The notes: a model not told the origin generated them from the letters alone. A stretch of DNA of 52,926 nucleotides from an uncultured Verrucomicrobiota bacterium (GCA_903828255.1 CAIKLQ010000834.1:1-52926), one strand, 5' to 3'; positions 26,012 through 35,258 are shown, counted from the first letter of the stretch. Translations and numbers: made by a program.

Positions 26012-26529
26012 TTGAGAGGCACTTCGACTTCTTGCTTGGTGTTCAACTTGAGCACGTTGGTCTGCGCCGCGCTGTTGGTCAACGTCGCCGTGTGCGGCGC
26101 CGCTTCGATCAAAAACAAATTGGTCGTGACCAGGCCGCCGACTTGGACGCGAACCAGCGCGTCGCCCAAACGTAAGAAGGCCTGCTGCGGGCCTTCTGCG
26201 GCGCGGTAGTAACCTTGGTAAGTCACTTCAACTTTGCGCGTCGTCGGCGGGGGCGGGGGCGGAGGCGACGTCGGAATGAAATGTGCCGTGAGGAACTGAT
26301 TCGAACCGCCGGTGTCCACCAATTGTTTCAGCCAGTTCGCGGGGGCGAAAAGTTGTCCCAGTCGCCCCACCGGCACGGGAATGTTCACGGCGGCCGGATC
26401 CGCCGCGGCCTCACGAAACAGCAGCGCCCGGGTGCCGCCGATGCCAACGAGCGCCAACAACAACAGCACCCAGAGGCCGGCGTGCAAGCTGGCGGAAAAG
26501 AAGCGGCTTCGTAAGGTGGCGTTCAACAT
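26008..26529 (-). CDS. GspC/PilP-like inner-membrane assembly protein
   Basis: A 173-residue protein with one N-terminal transmembrane helix (ASLHAGLWVLLLLALVGIGG), a proline-rich linker (PTSPPPPPPPTT) and a small beta-rich C-terminal part beginning VEVTYQGYYRA. This anchor-linker-domain layout matches GspC or PilP, which connect the inner-membrane platform to the secretin. Sequence similarity is too low for a firm family. The ATG at 26527-26529 sits just before the helix. It lies between the PilO-like gene and gspE. Confidence 0.6.
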   Translation of the reverse strand: MLNATLRSRFFSASLHAGLWVLLLLALVGIGGTRALLFREAAADPAAVNIPVPVGRLGQLFAPANWLKQLVDTGGSNQFLTAHFIPTSPPPPPPPTTRKVEVTYQGYYRAAEGPQQAFLRLGDALVRVQVGGLVTTNLFLIEAAPHTATLTNSAAQTNVLKLNTKQEVEVPLK

Positions 26530-26548
26530 GGCGGGGCAGCGGGGCGTT

Positions 26549-27367
26549 TCATTCCCGGAACACAAAACCCACCGCGCGCAGCGAGAGGCGGACCTCGTCC
26601 GGTTTGTCCGGCGACTGTTTGCGGAGCACGAGCCGGTCAATGAACATCGCGGGCTTGTTCGTGGGCGCTTCGGGTAGGCCGGCCGCTTTGATCTCGCCGG
26701 CGCGCAACGGCAGCGTCTGCAAAAACCGGGCGACATTGGGGATGGGGCCGGTCAGTTCAATCTGCACCGGCAGTTCGGCGAGCGAACGGGCGCCATTCAG
26801 GGGCGGCGCATTGGTGAGCGGCAGCGGCGCGGCCACGGAGTGAATGATGGCGACCTTCGCGTTGATGGCCGTGGTCAACAAATCATCCAGGAACGCCAAT
26901 TCCGCCCACAGCAAGGCCTGCTCGGTCATGTCAGATGTCTGGTGCGGAAAACTGGCGAAGACCGGCGCTTCGAGCACGACGCCTTGCTGTTTGGCGAGGC
27001 GTTCCAGCGTCCCCTTCTGCCGGCCGGCGGCGTTTTCGTAATCCACCAGCAGGAACGGCGCGCACAGCAAGTCGCGCAACCCCTCGTCCAGTTCGACACG
27101 TGCCCGGGCCTGTTGGCGAGCGGTCTCGAACGTCGCCAACGCGGCGCGCGTTTCCTTGAACTGGTTGGTGAGGCTCACGAAATCCAGTTTCGTGACATTC
27201 GTCGGGCCGAGCATTCCCGCCAGCTTGCGCCAGGCTTTTTCCAACGGCTCGTCCTGCAGTTCTGCCTTGTGGTCGAGGGGCACGAACCCGAACAGATAGA
27301 GCGCCGCCAGCGCGCCCGCGAGGAGCGGGAGAATGCTGCGGCGGCGGATTTCGGGATCGAGGCGCAT
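26549..27367 (-). CDS. PilO/GspM-like assembly protein
   Basis: A 272-residue protein with a short cytoplasmic start (MRLDPEIRRR), one transmembrane helix (SILPLLAGALAALYLFGFVP), a helical stretch (about 60-120) and a ferredoxin-like C-terminal domain. In PilO and GspM this layout forms the periplasmic ring around the pseudopilus. Assignment relies on position directly after the PilM-PilN fusion and before the GspC/PilP-like gene. The ATG at 27365-27367 follows that fusion gene's stop by 4 bp. Confidence 0.6.
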   Translation of the reverse strand: MRLDPEIRRRSILPLLAGALAALYLFGFVPLDHKAELQDEPLEKAWRKLAGMLGPTNVTKLDFVSLTNQFKETRAALATFETARQQARARVELDEGLRDLLCAPFLLVDYENAAGRQKGTLERLAKQQGVVLEAPVFASFPHQTSDMTEQALLWAELAFLDDLLTTAINAKVAIIHSVAAPLPLTNAPPLNGARSLAELPVQIELTGPIPNVARFLQTLPLRAGEIKAAGLPEAPTNKPAMFIDRLVLRKQSPDKPDEVRLSLRAVGFVFRE

Positions 27368-27371
27368 CACG

Positions 27372-29165
27372 TCAGGGGTTGGGCGCGAGGTTGGTGGGCA
27401 GCCGGCCGGGGGGCGGCAGGCGGAATCTTTTTGCCGACGACCCGGCGTGAAATTCCGTGTTCGTAAAATCCAGCGCGAGGGCGAAGTGCCGCTCCGGCAC
27501 CAGCACCTTCGGATCGGCCAGGCTGCGGCGGAGGTCTTTGGAAAGTTCATCCACGCGCACGAAGACCGGAGCCTTCTTCAAACTGTTCACGACCTGACTC
27601 AGCGTGCTGCGCGCCGCGTCCTCATCCTCGGGGATGCACAGTTCCGCGATCAATCCCGGTCGCGCGGGCGACGCGTTGGTGGTGTCGCGACTGCGGACCG
27701 TCAACTCGGTTTCCGTCACGGTAATGGCCGGCCGGTTCGTGGCCGCGGGCGGTTGGGCGAAATAGGTGCGCTGGTCGGCCACCAGGACGAACCACAAAGC
27801 GCGATTGCTGCGCGCCGGTTGCAGCAAGGCGAGCGACTGCAACACGTCCACCGTCGTTTGCTGGTGCTCGAAGAGAGGCCGCAGCACGTCGTAACCGTTC
27901 AGCAAATCACTAGTCAACGCGATGTTCGCCTGGACGACTTCGAGGCCGGCCTGAACTTTGTTCGCCATCGCTTGCTTGCGATGAATCGAAGCGAACCGCT
28001 GCCAGAGGCCGATCGTGAGCGCGAGCAAACACGCGCCAAGCATCACGGCGTTCGCAAATTCCAGCCGCTGCCGGCCCAGGCGTTTTTTCCAGGCCGCGCG
28101 CCGGTTCGCCGGGAGCAACGACGCGGGCTGCGGGCCGAGGCCGAGCGCCTGCAAGGCCGCGCCCAGCGCGATCTCGAAACCCATCGCCGGCACCACGGCG
28201 TCGAGGGCGTGGTCGGTCGGCCAGCGTTGGAATTTCAGTCCGGCGCGCGCGGCGAGGTAATCAAGCAGGCCGGGTTGCTCGAACGCCCCGCCCGTGGCGA
28301 TGACCGTGCCGGAGGTCAGACTCCCCGCCGCCTCGGAAGGGTGCCCGCGCCATTCGCTCAACTGGCGCTTCAATTCCGCCGCCCAGCCATCCACGATTTC
28401 CGCGAAGCCGGCCAGGGCCTGCCCGCCGGACAGCAGGTTGGTGCTGTGCTTGAGCGCCTCGGCGGCTTCAGTTGTGCCCTTGCGCAAACGCGCGATGGCC
28501 CGCGTGAAAAAATCGCCCGCCATGGGAAAGCTCGACGCAAACACCGCCACGCCATTGCGGATGACGACGAGGGTGGTGCTTTGTGCGCCGGCGTGAACGA
28601 GGACGGCATCGCGCTTCGCGGGCTGCGCGGCGTGCCAGGCCGTGAGCAGTGCGTTGGCGGCGGTGGTGATCTCGCGGAAGTCCTGATCCTCGAAGCCGAG
28701 TTGCGCAATGCGCGACTGGATTTCGCCTTCCTGACAAAACGTGACCCAGAAACTCTGGCGGCTTTCGGTGGCCGTGGTTACGCGGGTGAAGTCGTACACC
28801 ATCGCGCTTTCACTCAGCCCGCTGAGCTTGACCGTTTCGGCTTCAATGAGCTGGCGGGCCTCGGCGTCGGGCACGGGCGGAAGGTCCACGATTTGCGAGA
28901 CGACGATTTGCTGCGGCAGCGCGAGCGCCAGCGGCGGCCGGCCCCAATCGGCCAGCGTAGTCTGCAAGTGGACCATGAGTTCCGCGGCGGAAACGAGGCC
29001 CTCTTCCTGCAAATCCACCGCGTCCTGCTTAAGCAGGCGGAGTTTGCCAAAACGGTTTTCCAGCAGCAGCAACCGAATGCACCGGCTGCCGGCGTCCACC
29101 GCAAGCACCCGGCGGATGGGCGGCTCGAGACCGGGCGACTTGAGAATGTAGGCGAGGGGCGTCAC
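27372..29165 (-). CDS. PilM-PilN fusion (GspL-like)
   Basis: A 597-residue protein. Residues 1-340 form an actin-like PilM domain (RRVLAVDAGSRCIRLLLLE at the start; DAVLVHAGAQSTTLVV and VIATGGAFEQP as later phosphate loops). A single transmembrane helix follows (about residues 365-385, FANAVMLGACLLALTIGLW), then a coiled region and periplasmic part as in PilN. One chain thus combines cytoplasmic PilM and membrane PilN, which are separate in type IV pili and fused in GspL. It starts 1 bp after the secretin stop. Confidence 0.78.
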   Translation of the reverse strand: MTPLAYILKSPGLEPPIRRVLAVDAGSRCIRLLLLENRFGKLRLLKQDAVDLQEEGLVSAAELMVHLQTTLADWGRPPLALALPQQIVVSQIVDLPPVPDAEARQLIEAETVKLSGLSESAMVYDFTRVTTATESRQSFWVTFCQEGEIQSRIAQLGFEDQDFREITTAANALLTAWHAAQPAKRDAVLVHAGAQSTTLVVIRNGVAVFASSFPMAGDFFTRAIARLRKGTTEAAEALKHSTNLLSGGQALAGFAEIVDGWAAELKRQLSEWRGHPSEAAGSLTSGTVIATGGAFEQPGLLDYLAARAGLKFQRWPTDHALDAVVPAMGFEIALGAALQALGLGPQPASLLPANRRAAWKKRLGRQRLEFANAVMLGACLLALTIGLWQRFASIHRKQAMANKVQAGLEVVQANIALTSDLLNGYDVLRPLFEHQQTTVDVLQSLALLQPARSNRALWFVLVADQRTYFAQPPAATNRPAITVTETELTVRSRDTTNASPARPGLIAELCIPEDEDAARSTLSQVVNSLKKAPVFVRVDELSKDLRRSLADPKVLVPERHFALALDFTNTEFHAGSSAKRFRLPPPGRLPTNLAPNP

Positions 29166-29166
29166 G

Positions 29167-31089
29167 CTATTTGGCGGGGGCGTCAGTGAGCGGCTCGTCG
29201 TATTTTAGAAACTCGCCCGACTCGGTCAGAATGGTGGCGGTGACGAACACGAACAGGTAGCGAGGCGTGTCCTGTTCGGAACGGCGGCGGAACAACGGGC
29301 CGATCCAGGGAAGATTGCCCAGCACGGGGACGGCTTCCACGAAGGTGGATTTCTGGCGCTCGAGCACCCCGCCCATAACGACCGTCTCGCCCGATTTGAC
29401 GACGACGCGCGTGGACAATTCCTGGGTGCGGTACTGCGGGAGTTTGATCGTGAAAGAGGTCAAATTGGTGCCCCCGTTGTAGTCCGTGAGCGTGGCGAAG
29501 GGCACGAGTTGCACGTCGGTGTTCACGATGGGATTTAACGCCAGCATGATGTGCTGGCCGTCGCCCGCAATGCTGGCCAGCACGTTCAACTCGGCGCCCG
29601 AAGTGATCTTGGCGGGCTTCCCGGCCGGGACGAAAGACGACGCAGTATAGTACTGCTGCACCGTTTGTTTGACCTGATATTCTTCGTAATAGTACTGGAC
29701 CTTGCCGTCCCTGATGTTGGCGGGGCGATTGTTGATCACGGTCAGCCGCGGCGCGCTCAGGATCTGACTCTCGCCGCTCTGCTCCAGGGCGCTGAGGGTG
29801 GCGCTGAGGGTGGGTTCGTCGAGGACGTTCGTGAATGAGTACTGCAAACCCAGGCCGAGGTTGTCAATATTCTGGCTACCGACCAGGCCGGTGAAGTCCT
29901 GCGAGGCGCGCGGGGCCGCGGGTCGCCGGCCCGTTTCCCATAAAACGCCCAGTTGCAGAAATGCCGGCTTGGACAGCGTGATGAAGCGCGATTCGATCAA
30001 CACTTGCTGGACGGGCCGGTCGAACTCCTTGATGATTTTCTCAATCACCTCCAACTGCTCGGGCGTGCCGCGCGCCATGATCTGATTATGTTCGTAATCA
30101 ATACTATACTTGCCGGTGAAGAGGTTCGTGATGGCGCGCTCGATCGCCGGCATGGCGGGGGCGTCGTCGTTGACAAACTTGGTGAACTTCTGATTCTCGT
30201 TCACGGTTTGGGTCGGGCCCGTGGTCGTTACGATCCTGGAAACTTCCGTGGCCCCGAATTGCGCCGGCATGACGAACCCTTTGCGCAACTTGTAATAGCG
30301 CGTTTCCTGCATCAAGCTATTCGTGCTCTTGCCATCCACGACCCACACCAGTTCCGGGCCGACCTGGAATTGGAGGTCGTAGTTGCGTCCGATGTATTTG
30401 AAAAACTCGCCGAGACTGACCTGCTCGAAATTAATGGCGAGCCGGTTCGTCAGCACGGCGAGCGACTTGTCCGCCACAATGTTGACGCCGGAGGACTGGC
30501 TGAGGTTCACGAGAACCGTTTCCAGCGGAACGCTGTCGAGATGCACCGAAACTTTCTTTTCGAGCACCCGGGCCATCGCACCCTTGGCGGCGTCGAGATC
30601 GAACACCGGCGTTTGGGCATGAACGGTTTTGTTGTATTTCTCGGGGATGTAGGGCTGGCTCTCGATTTGATCAATGGCGTCGCGCACATCTTTGCGCGCC
30701 GGGAGGCCGCGATCTTTTTGTTCGGTGAGCAGATCTTTAATCGTGGGGTTAAAAACCGAATTCTTGGCGTCAATCTTGCGAATTTGATCCTCGAGTGATT
30801 GCTCGCGCCGCTTCTGGCCCTGCTGGTCCACCCACGTTTGCAGGCGCAGCAGCATCATGTTTTTGGGATCCTCCTTGACCAGTTCGGTGGTTTTGATCCG
30901 GGCCTCCTCCCACTGATCCTTCTTGGCGAGTGCGAGCACCTCCTTGATTTGCGCGTCGTGGTCCTGATTGTACGCGATCTTCGGCTTGGCGGGCGGCGCG
31001 GGCGCTGCGGCCGGGGGCGCTTTGGATTGTGGTCGCAGGCAGCCCGTGAGCAGCAGCAACGCAACGGTGATCAGGATCAATCTCGACAT
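29167..31089 (-). CDS. Secretin lipoprotein (GspD/PilQ family)
   Basis: A 640-residue outer-membrane channel protein. The lipobox LLLLTGC places Cys17 as lipid anchor. A helical TPR-like region (about 50-130) precedes an N0/STN domain (VPLETVLVNLSQSSGVNI), an N1-type domain and the secretin core with ETVVMGGVLERQKS and the C-terminal signature VPVLGNLPWIGPLF. It forms the multimeric exit pore of the system. An AAGGA ribosome site lies 8 nt before the ATG (31087-31089). First gene of the operon secretin-pilMN-pilO-gspC-gspE. Confidence 0.92.
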   Translation of the reverse strand: MSRLILITVALLLLTGCLRPQSKAPPAAAPAPPAKPKIAYNQDHDAQIKEVLALAKKDQWEEARIKTTELVKEDPKNMMLLRLQTWVDQQGQKRREQSLEDQIRKIDAKNSVFNPTIKDLLTEQKDRGLPARKDVRDAIDQIESQPYIPEKYNKTVHAQTPVFDLDAAKGAMARVLEKKVSVHLDSVPLETVLVNLSQSSGVNIVADKSLAVLTNRLAINFEQVSLGEFFKYIGRNYDLQFQVGPELVWVVDGKSTNSLMQETRYYKLRKGFVMPAQFGATEVSRIVTTTGPTQTVNENQKFTKFVNDDAPAMPAIERAITNLFTGKYSIDYEHNQIMARGTPEQLEVIEKIIKEFDRPVQQVLIESRFITLSKPAFLQLGVLWETGRRPAAPRASQDFTGLVGSQNIDNLGLGLQYSFTNVLDEPTLSATLSALEQSGESQILSAPRLTVINNRPANIRDGKVQYYYEEYQVKQTVQQYYTASSFVPAGKPAKITSGAELNVLASIAGDGQHIMLALNPIVNTDVQLVPFATLTDYNGGTNLTSFTIKLPQYRTQELSTRVVVKSGETVVMGGVLERQKSTFVEAVPVLGNLPWIGPLFRRRSEQDTPRYLFVFVTATILTESGEFLKYDEPLTDAPAK

Positions 31090-31291
31090 ATCGGCTTTCC
31101 TTGCAGAGTGGTTAATCGGCAGCAAATTGACGCCCCATCCCGCCTGAGAATTCAAGCGCAACCATCCATTTCTGAATAAAAAATATTTTTTTGGCGGTCA
31201 TGCTCACCCGCGCGAACGGAAAGAAACCTTTCAGCGTCGGCGCGAAGATTAGACCAGAAGCCCGCCCGGCTCACAGCATTTTATTTTGCCG

Positions 31292-32950
31292 TCAGTGGTC
31301 GCTCCGGCCCAGGAACCCCGCCAGCAGCACGGCAATCTGGTCAATCTCTGCGCGCCCGCTGTGCTCCGCGTCCGGCGCGACGTAACGATTAAGCATCACG
31401 CTGAAAATCAAACGCTCGCCCGCCGCGGTCTTCACATGGCCGGAGAGCGAGTTAGCCCAACGCAACGTGCCGGTCTTGGCCCGCACGTTGCCGGCGGCGG
31501 GCGTGTCCTTCATGCGGTTGCGCAAGGTGCCGTCCACGCCGGCGATCGGCAGCGCGCTCAGATAGGCCTCCGCTTCCGCGTGGCGGCTCATGAATTGCAG
31601 GAGCGCGATGGTGGCGTTGGGCGTGGTGAGGTTGTTTCGCGAGAGGCCCGAGCCTTCCTCGAATTGCACGTCGCGGCGGGGCACGCCGGCTTTGGCCAAG
31701 AACTCCCGCAGCGCCTGGATGCCAAGGTCTTCGGAGTTCATTGGCGCGCGGAACTCCAGCTCCGTGCGTTGGGATTCGCCGCCGGTTTCGCGCAGAGCTG
31801 GAGCTCTGCGCTCCTGCTCCCCGACCTGCGCCAGGATGAGATCGGTGTAAAGATTCTGCGACGGCTTCTGCACTTCGCGCACCATCTCCCGGAGCGGCGG
31901 TGATTGCACCGCGCCCAGTTCGACGATTTTTTCCAAATCGAGCGGCTGCGGCTGGCGGTCGAGCCAGTTTGCCGTGCGGGTTTTGCCATTCACTTGGATG
32001 CCCCGGCGAACGAGCGCTTCCCGGAAAAACGCGACGAACAGGCCGGCGGGATTATGCACGGCGACGGCCTCGGCGTATTCCCGCTGATTCAGCGGCATCT
32101 CGCCAGTCACGTAAATCACGTTTTCCGTGACGGGCCGGTAAATGTTCAGGGCGGGTCGGCCATCGCGCGAAACGGTGCGCGTGCGGTTGCTCACCACAAG
32201 ATACGTTGTGGCGGGCGTGAGGGTGAGTTGACACGGCGCGCCATTGCTCGCGCCCGGCTTCACGGAAAGTTGCAGCGCGTTGTCGTTGATGGTAAGCGCG
32301 GAGATTTCCGCTCCGTAATAATTTTGCAAATCGTCCCAAGCCCAGCCGGAGCCGTAGGGCGGCCCTTGAATGAAACTGTCGTCGCCCACGAGATCGCCAC
32401 GGATGCGTTTGACGCCGGCGTTCGCGAGCGCGGTGACCAGCGGTTCCAGCGTCTTGAAAATATCGCCATGCAACCGCACGTTGAGCGTCGGGTCGCCGCG
32501 ACCAAAGACGATAAGGTCGCCCGTGAGCGTGCCGTGCCGATCCGGCTTGGCGGCGGCGTAGAGCGAGGTTTTGATGCGGTAATCGCCGCCCAGTTGGTCC
32601 AGCGCCAGCGCCATCGTGTAGAGCTTGGAGTTGGAAGCCGGACTGAAAAGTTTTTCGGCGTCGTGCTCAAAGAGCGTTTTACCGGTGTCGAGGGAAACTA
32701 TCTTGACGCCGAACTGACCGGCGGCGAAACGTGGTTGGGTAACGTGTTCGGTCAGGCGTTGTTGCAATTCCGCCAGCGTGGCCGGGGCGGCGGTGGATTG
32801 GGCGCGGGCGGAAAAAACGCCCAACCCGAGGGCCAGGCACGCGATCCGGCAAATCTTCGGGAGCGGAATTCCTGGTTCGCGTAACGACGCTTCATGGGAG
32901 CGTAGCCGGAGCGCCGCCGCGGGTGGGTAGATTGTTCGCATAGTCAGCAT
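31292..32950 (-). CDS. dacB: D-alanyl-D-alanine carboxypeptidase/endopeptidase (PBP4)
   Basis: A 552-residue S13 peptidase that trims peptidoglycan cross-links in the periplasm. The penicillin-binding triad is complete: S106-N-S-K109 (ASNSK), SRN in GSGLSRNNLTTP and KTG in RAKTGTLRWAN. The signal peptide (ICRIACLALGLGVFSARA) is preceded by about 30 extra residues. Two ATGs compete: 32948-32950, overlapping the tfoX-like gene, and 32939-32941, just after its stop. Residues about 381-387 (RRAPALR) come from a palindrome inserted in frame at 31791-31810. Confidence 0.92.
   Translation of the reverse strand: MLTMRTIYPPAAALRLRSHEASLREPGIPLPKICRIACLALGLGVFSARAQSTAAPATLAELQQRLTEHVTQPRFAAGQFGVKIVSLDTGKTLFEHDAEKLFSPASNSKLYTMALALDQLGGDYRIKTSLYAAAKPDRHGTLTGDLIVFGRGDPTLNVRLHGDIFKTLEPLVTALANAGVKRIRGDLVGDDSFIQGPPYGSGWAWDDLQNYYGAEISALTINDNALQLSVKPGASNGAPCQLTLTPATTYLVVSNRTRTVSRDGRPALNIYRPVTENVIYVTGEMPLNQREYAEAVAVHNPAGLFVAFFREALVRRGIQVNGKTRTANWLDRQPQPLDLEKIVELGAVQSPPLREMVREVQKPSQNLYTDLILAQVGEQERRAPALRETGGESQRTELEFRAPMNSEDLGIQALREFLAKAGVPRRDVQFEEGSGLSRNNLTTPNATIALLQFMSRHAEAEAYLSALPIAGVDGTLRNRMKDTPAAGNVRAKTGTLRWANSLSGHVKTAAGERLIFSVMLNRYVAPDAEHSGRAEIDQIAVLLAGFLGRSDH
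31791..31810. repeat. Perfect palindrome inside dacB
   Basis: CGCAGAGCT-GG-AGCTCTGCG: 9-bp arms with a 2-nt loop, the same 2-nt-loop design as the four palindromes at 242-374. It encodes part of ERRAPALRE in a hydrophilic stretch between conserved DacB blocks, so it appears to be a tolerated in-frame insertion. Confidence 0.6.
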
Positions 32951-33258
32951 TGGGAGGTCAGGAGCGCTTCGTTGGCCCAGCGCGAGAGTGCGCCGGCATC
33001 CTCGATCACGTCCGCCGGAACTTCGTAGTAGGACTTAAGCTGTTGCTTGGCGTTCGGACGGAACGGCTCCATCCCGCGCCCGAGGTAAGCAGCGCGCGTA
33101 GTCTCGCTAGTCCGAAAGTAAAGCCGCCCCTGGAAAAGGATGCCAAAAAATTTCCCGCCCGCGTAAAGTCCGAACCCGCCGAACAGCGCGCGACTTTCCA
33201 ACCCGCCTAGTTCGCGCAACTGGTCGAGAACGAAATCCTGGAACGACCCATCCTTCAT
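32944..33258 (-). CDS. TfoX N-terminal domain protein
   Basis: A 104-residue protein consisting only of a TfoX/Sxy N-terminal-like domain: DQLRELGGLESRALFGGFGLY, then GGKFFGILFQGRLYFR and a final KSYYEVPADVIED. In gammaproteobacteria Sxy helps CRP at competence genes; stand-alone domains in other phyla have no settled role. The ATG at 33256-33258 overlaps the upstream lipoprotein stop (ATGA), and dacB follows with overlap, so the three are translationally linked. Confidence 0.82.
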   Translation of the reverse strand: MKDGSFQDFVLDQLRELGGLESRALFGGFGLYAGGKFFGILFQGRLYFRTSETTRAAYLGRGMEPFRPNAKQQLKSYYEVPADVIEDAGALSRWANEALLTSQC

Positions 33259-33761
33259 TCCGGTCGGTGCAACTCGAAGCTGCCGTGGTCGTATTTTGAA
33301 CGGTAGGTGGACGGGAAGTTGGTCGGCGTGATGCGGCCTTCGTAGTAATAAGTGCCGCCGGCCAGTTTGCCGAGATTGGCCTCCCCGTTGACCTCCCACC
33401 CGCAGTCATGCGCCCGCAGAGTCAGCGGCACGCTGTAACTGAAACGGAATACCCCGCCGTAGGTCGCGCGAAACCGCGCTTGATAACACTCGTCGCTTTC
33501 GCGCGTCATCAGGCAGCGCAGTTTTCCCTGGTGCCCGTTGGCCCCACTGAGCCAGCGGCCTTCCCACCGGCCTGCGACCGAGGTCGGGGCTGCGGGTTGC
33601 GTGGCGGCGTAGCGCCAATCGCGGTTGAACGTGGAACAACCGCACAGCAGCAGGCAAAGCAGCCCAACCGCAGCGCCGAATGTCTTCCCGTGCCGCCAGC
33701 GGAGCGGAGCGCGGACCGTTGCGTCCGACTCTGGAAAAATGGTCGGACTTCGCTCTGACAT
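33255..33761 (-). CDS. Lipoprotein of unknown function
   Basis: A 168-residue protein with a lipoprotein signal (FGAAVGLLCLLLCGCSTF, lipobox LLCGC) after a longer than usual n-region of about 30 residues. The mature part contains GRWEGRWLSGANGHQGKLRC and later FRFSYSVPLTLRAHD and GTYYYEGRITP, suggesting a beta-sheet domain that I cannot place in a family. It is followed by a TfoX-like gene with an ATGA overlap. The ATG at 33759-33761 gives the most compact N-terminus. Confidence 0.7.
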   Translation of the reverse strand: MSERSPTIFPESDATVRAPLRWRHGKTFGAAVGLLCLLLCGCSTFNRDWRYAATQPAAPTSVAGRWEGRWLSGANGHQGKLRCLMTRESDECYQARFRATYGGVFRFSYSVPLTLRAHDCGWEVNGEANLGKLAGGTYYYEGRITPTNFPSTYRSKYDHGSFELHRPE

Positions 33762-34143
33762 CTGGCGAACGGTGTTTTTCACGGCGGCGATTCTGTTGAC
33801 CCCCGGCGGCAGCGGCAAGCGGTTTTTCCCCGATGAACCGGTTAGTGGCATGAGCGTCTCGCCTGTGTGTTTCGGTTCGCATGGGCAAGACGCCCGCCCT
33901 CGGGCGCACTCCGGTTCAGGGCCATGATGCGCGTCCAGAGCGGGAGCGCGAAGCTTCCCCTGAACCGGCCACACCACCGGCAGGTCTTGGAGTGCGGCGA
34001 GCTTGCTTCCGCTTTTGCGCCCGGCGTCTTGGAGCAACGGCAGCAAGCTTGTGCGGACGCCAAACGCTGCGCGCCTTCCCGCCGCCGGGCCAATTTGCGA
34101 GACGCTCATACTCGCGAGAACGAGCAGGGTTACGGCTAAGCGA
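33762..34143. repeat. Intergenic region with diverged repeat elements
   Basis: 382 bp. The left part (33843-33896) resembles the 23-bp inverted repeat at 17032-17097: TAGTGGC....GCGTCTCGCC, then a partner arm GCAAGACGCCCG. A second paired element spans about 33987-34052 (TTGGAGTGCGGCGAGCTTGC with a partner containing GCAGCAAGCTT), possibly a diverged relative of the repeat bounding the cusB insert. No gene is supported. Confidence 0.55.
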
Positions 34144-34443
34144 CTACCGCGGTGCCCCGGTCGAAATCCCGTTTGTTCCAAGTCCGGTTCGGTAAATCCC
34201 CAGATAGCGCGACAGCAACTCCGCTTGCGCCGGTTTGAGTTTCGCCTTCTTGCTCATCTTCGTCATCCAACTGCGCCACTGATCGTCATCGTATTTGGCC
34301 GGGTCGTAAAACTTGTGACACTTGGCGCACTTCGCGGTGTAGAGCTTGCGGCCGTCCTGCAACTCGGTCGGGGAAAGTTCCGCCTCTCCCGCCGCGTGAA
34401 GCGCGAGGAGAGCGGCGACGGAGGTGAACCAAAGCCGGCGCAT
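34144..34443 (-). CDS. Small periplasmic cytochrome c
   Basis: A 99-residue protein with a signal peptide (RRLWFTSVAALLALHAAGEA) and one haem-attachment motif CAKCH, preceded by GRKLYTA as in class I cytochromes. Candidate methionine ligands lie in WMTKMSKKAKL. It would carry electrons in the periplasm. The start ATG (34441-34443) shares one base with the stop of the outer-membrane protein gene, so the two are coupled. Confidence 0.82.
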   Translation of the reverse strand: MRRLWFTSVAALLALHAAGEAELSPTELQDGRKLYTAKCAKCHKFYDPAKYDDDQWRSWMTKMSKKAKLKPAQAELLSRYLGIYRTGLGTNGISTGAPR

Positions 34444-35258
34444 CAGAAATTGTAGCCGAAGAGCAATCGGATGTTCCAACGCTCGTGGCCTTCCAGTTCG
34501 AGGGAAGAGTTGCCGTCGGGATCGCCGGTGTAGTTCGCGCCGTAAACCTGCGGCATCACGGCCAGCGCGGCCCACCAATGATCGCGTTTGTAACTGATCA
34601 CCGGGCCGATGTAGAGCGCGGTGTTCTCCCACTCCTGGTATTCCGGCAGTTCGTTGTGGTCGCGAATCTCGAAGCCCACCGCCCAGCGCGGGCTGAGTTG
34701 ATACGCGAGGCCGAAGGAGACTTCCAGTTCGCCTTCCACGTTGCGAAAGTCGTCAGTCCACTCGGTCGCGTGCGTGAGATTCAACGCCCACTTCCAATCG
34801 CCGTAGCGCTGGCCCAGGATGATTTTCTCCTCCAATTCGAAATTGTGGCCGTCGAAAGTCGGCTCCAGATAAAGCGACAGGCCGACGGCGTGCTCGGCGG
34901 GATTGAGCACCAGGTATTTGTTTTCGAGCGAGATGCCGGTCCAATCGTAGTGCGACGTGGTCTTGCCCGTGGCCGGGTCTTTGAAATGCTCGTAGTCGTG
35001 GTTCACGTAGAGCGAGAGCGTGTAGTTGTCCGTGACGCCGTATTCGAACTCCTCCCGAAACTGCCAGTGCTGGTAATCGTTCTGGCCGACGGCGCTGTTG
35101 CGTCCGACGCGTGAGGTGACCCACTGCTCGAATTCAAACATCCCCTTCGGCGCGGTCTCCGGTTCGTAGGTGTACGTGAACAGCCGTTCGTCCGCCCGCG
35201 CCACGCTCCCAACGGTCGCGAGTGTTAGGACCAAGGTGATTCCGCGTTTCATTTTCAT
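34443..35258 (-). CDS. Outer-membrane beta-barrel protein, DUF6662-like
   Basis: A 271-residue protein with a signal peptide (MKMKRGITLVLTLATVGSVA) and alternating amphipathic strands ending with an aromatic residue (...LLFGYNF), as in outer-membrane barrels. Segments such as FTYTYEPETAPKGMFEFEQW and WKWALNLTHATEWTDD match what I recall of DUF6662 proteins. Function is unknown; similar proteins sit with small cytochromes. It is followed at once by the cytochrome c gene, and an AraC-type regulator gene lies 73 bp upstream. Confidence 0.72.
   Translation of the reverse strand: MKMKRGITLVLTLATVGSVARADERLFTYTYEPETAPKGMFEFEQWVTSRVGRNSAVGQNDYQHWQFREEFEYGVTDNYTLSLYVNHDYEHFKDPATGKTTSHYDWTGISLENKYLVLNPAEHAVGLSLYLEPTFDGHNFELEEKIILGQRYGDWKWALNLTHATEWTDDFRNVEGELEVSFGLAYQLSPRWAVGFEIRDHNELPEYQEWENTALYIGPVISYKRDHWWAALAVMPQVYGANYTGDPDGNSSLELEGHERWNIRLLFGYNF

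Noticed and set aside
27333-29189. A 618-codon open frame on the plus strand
   Set aside because: It mirrors the PilM-PilN fusion gene on the minus strand; GC-rich codons keep the opposite strand open. It is rich in Arg, His and Gln with no domain.
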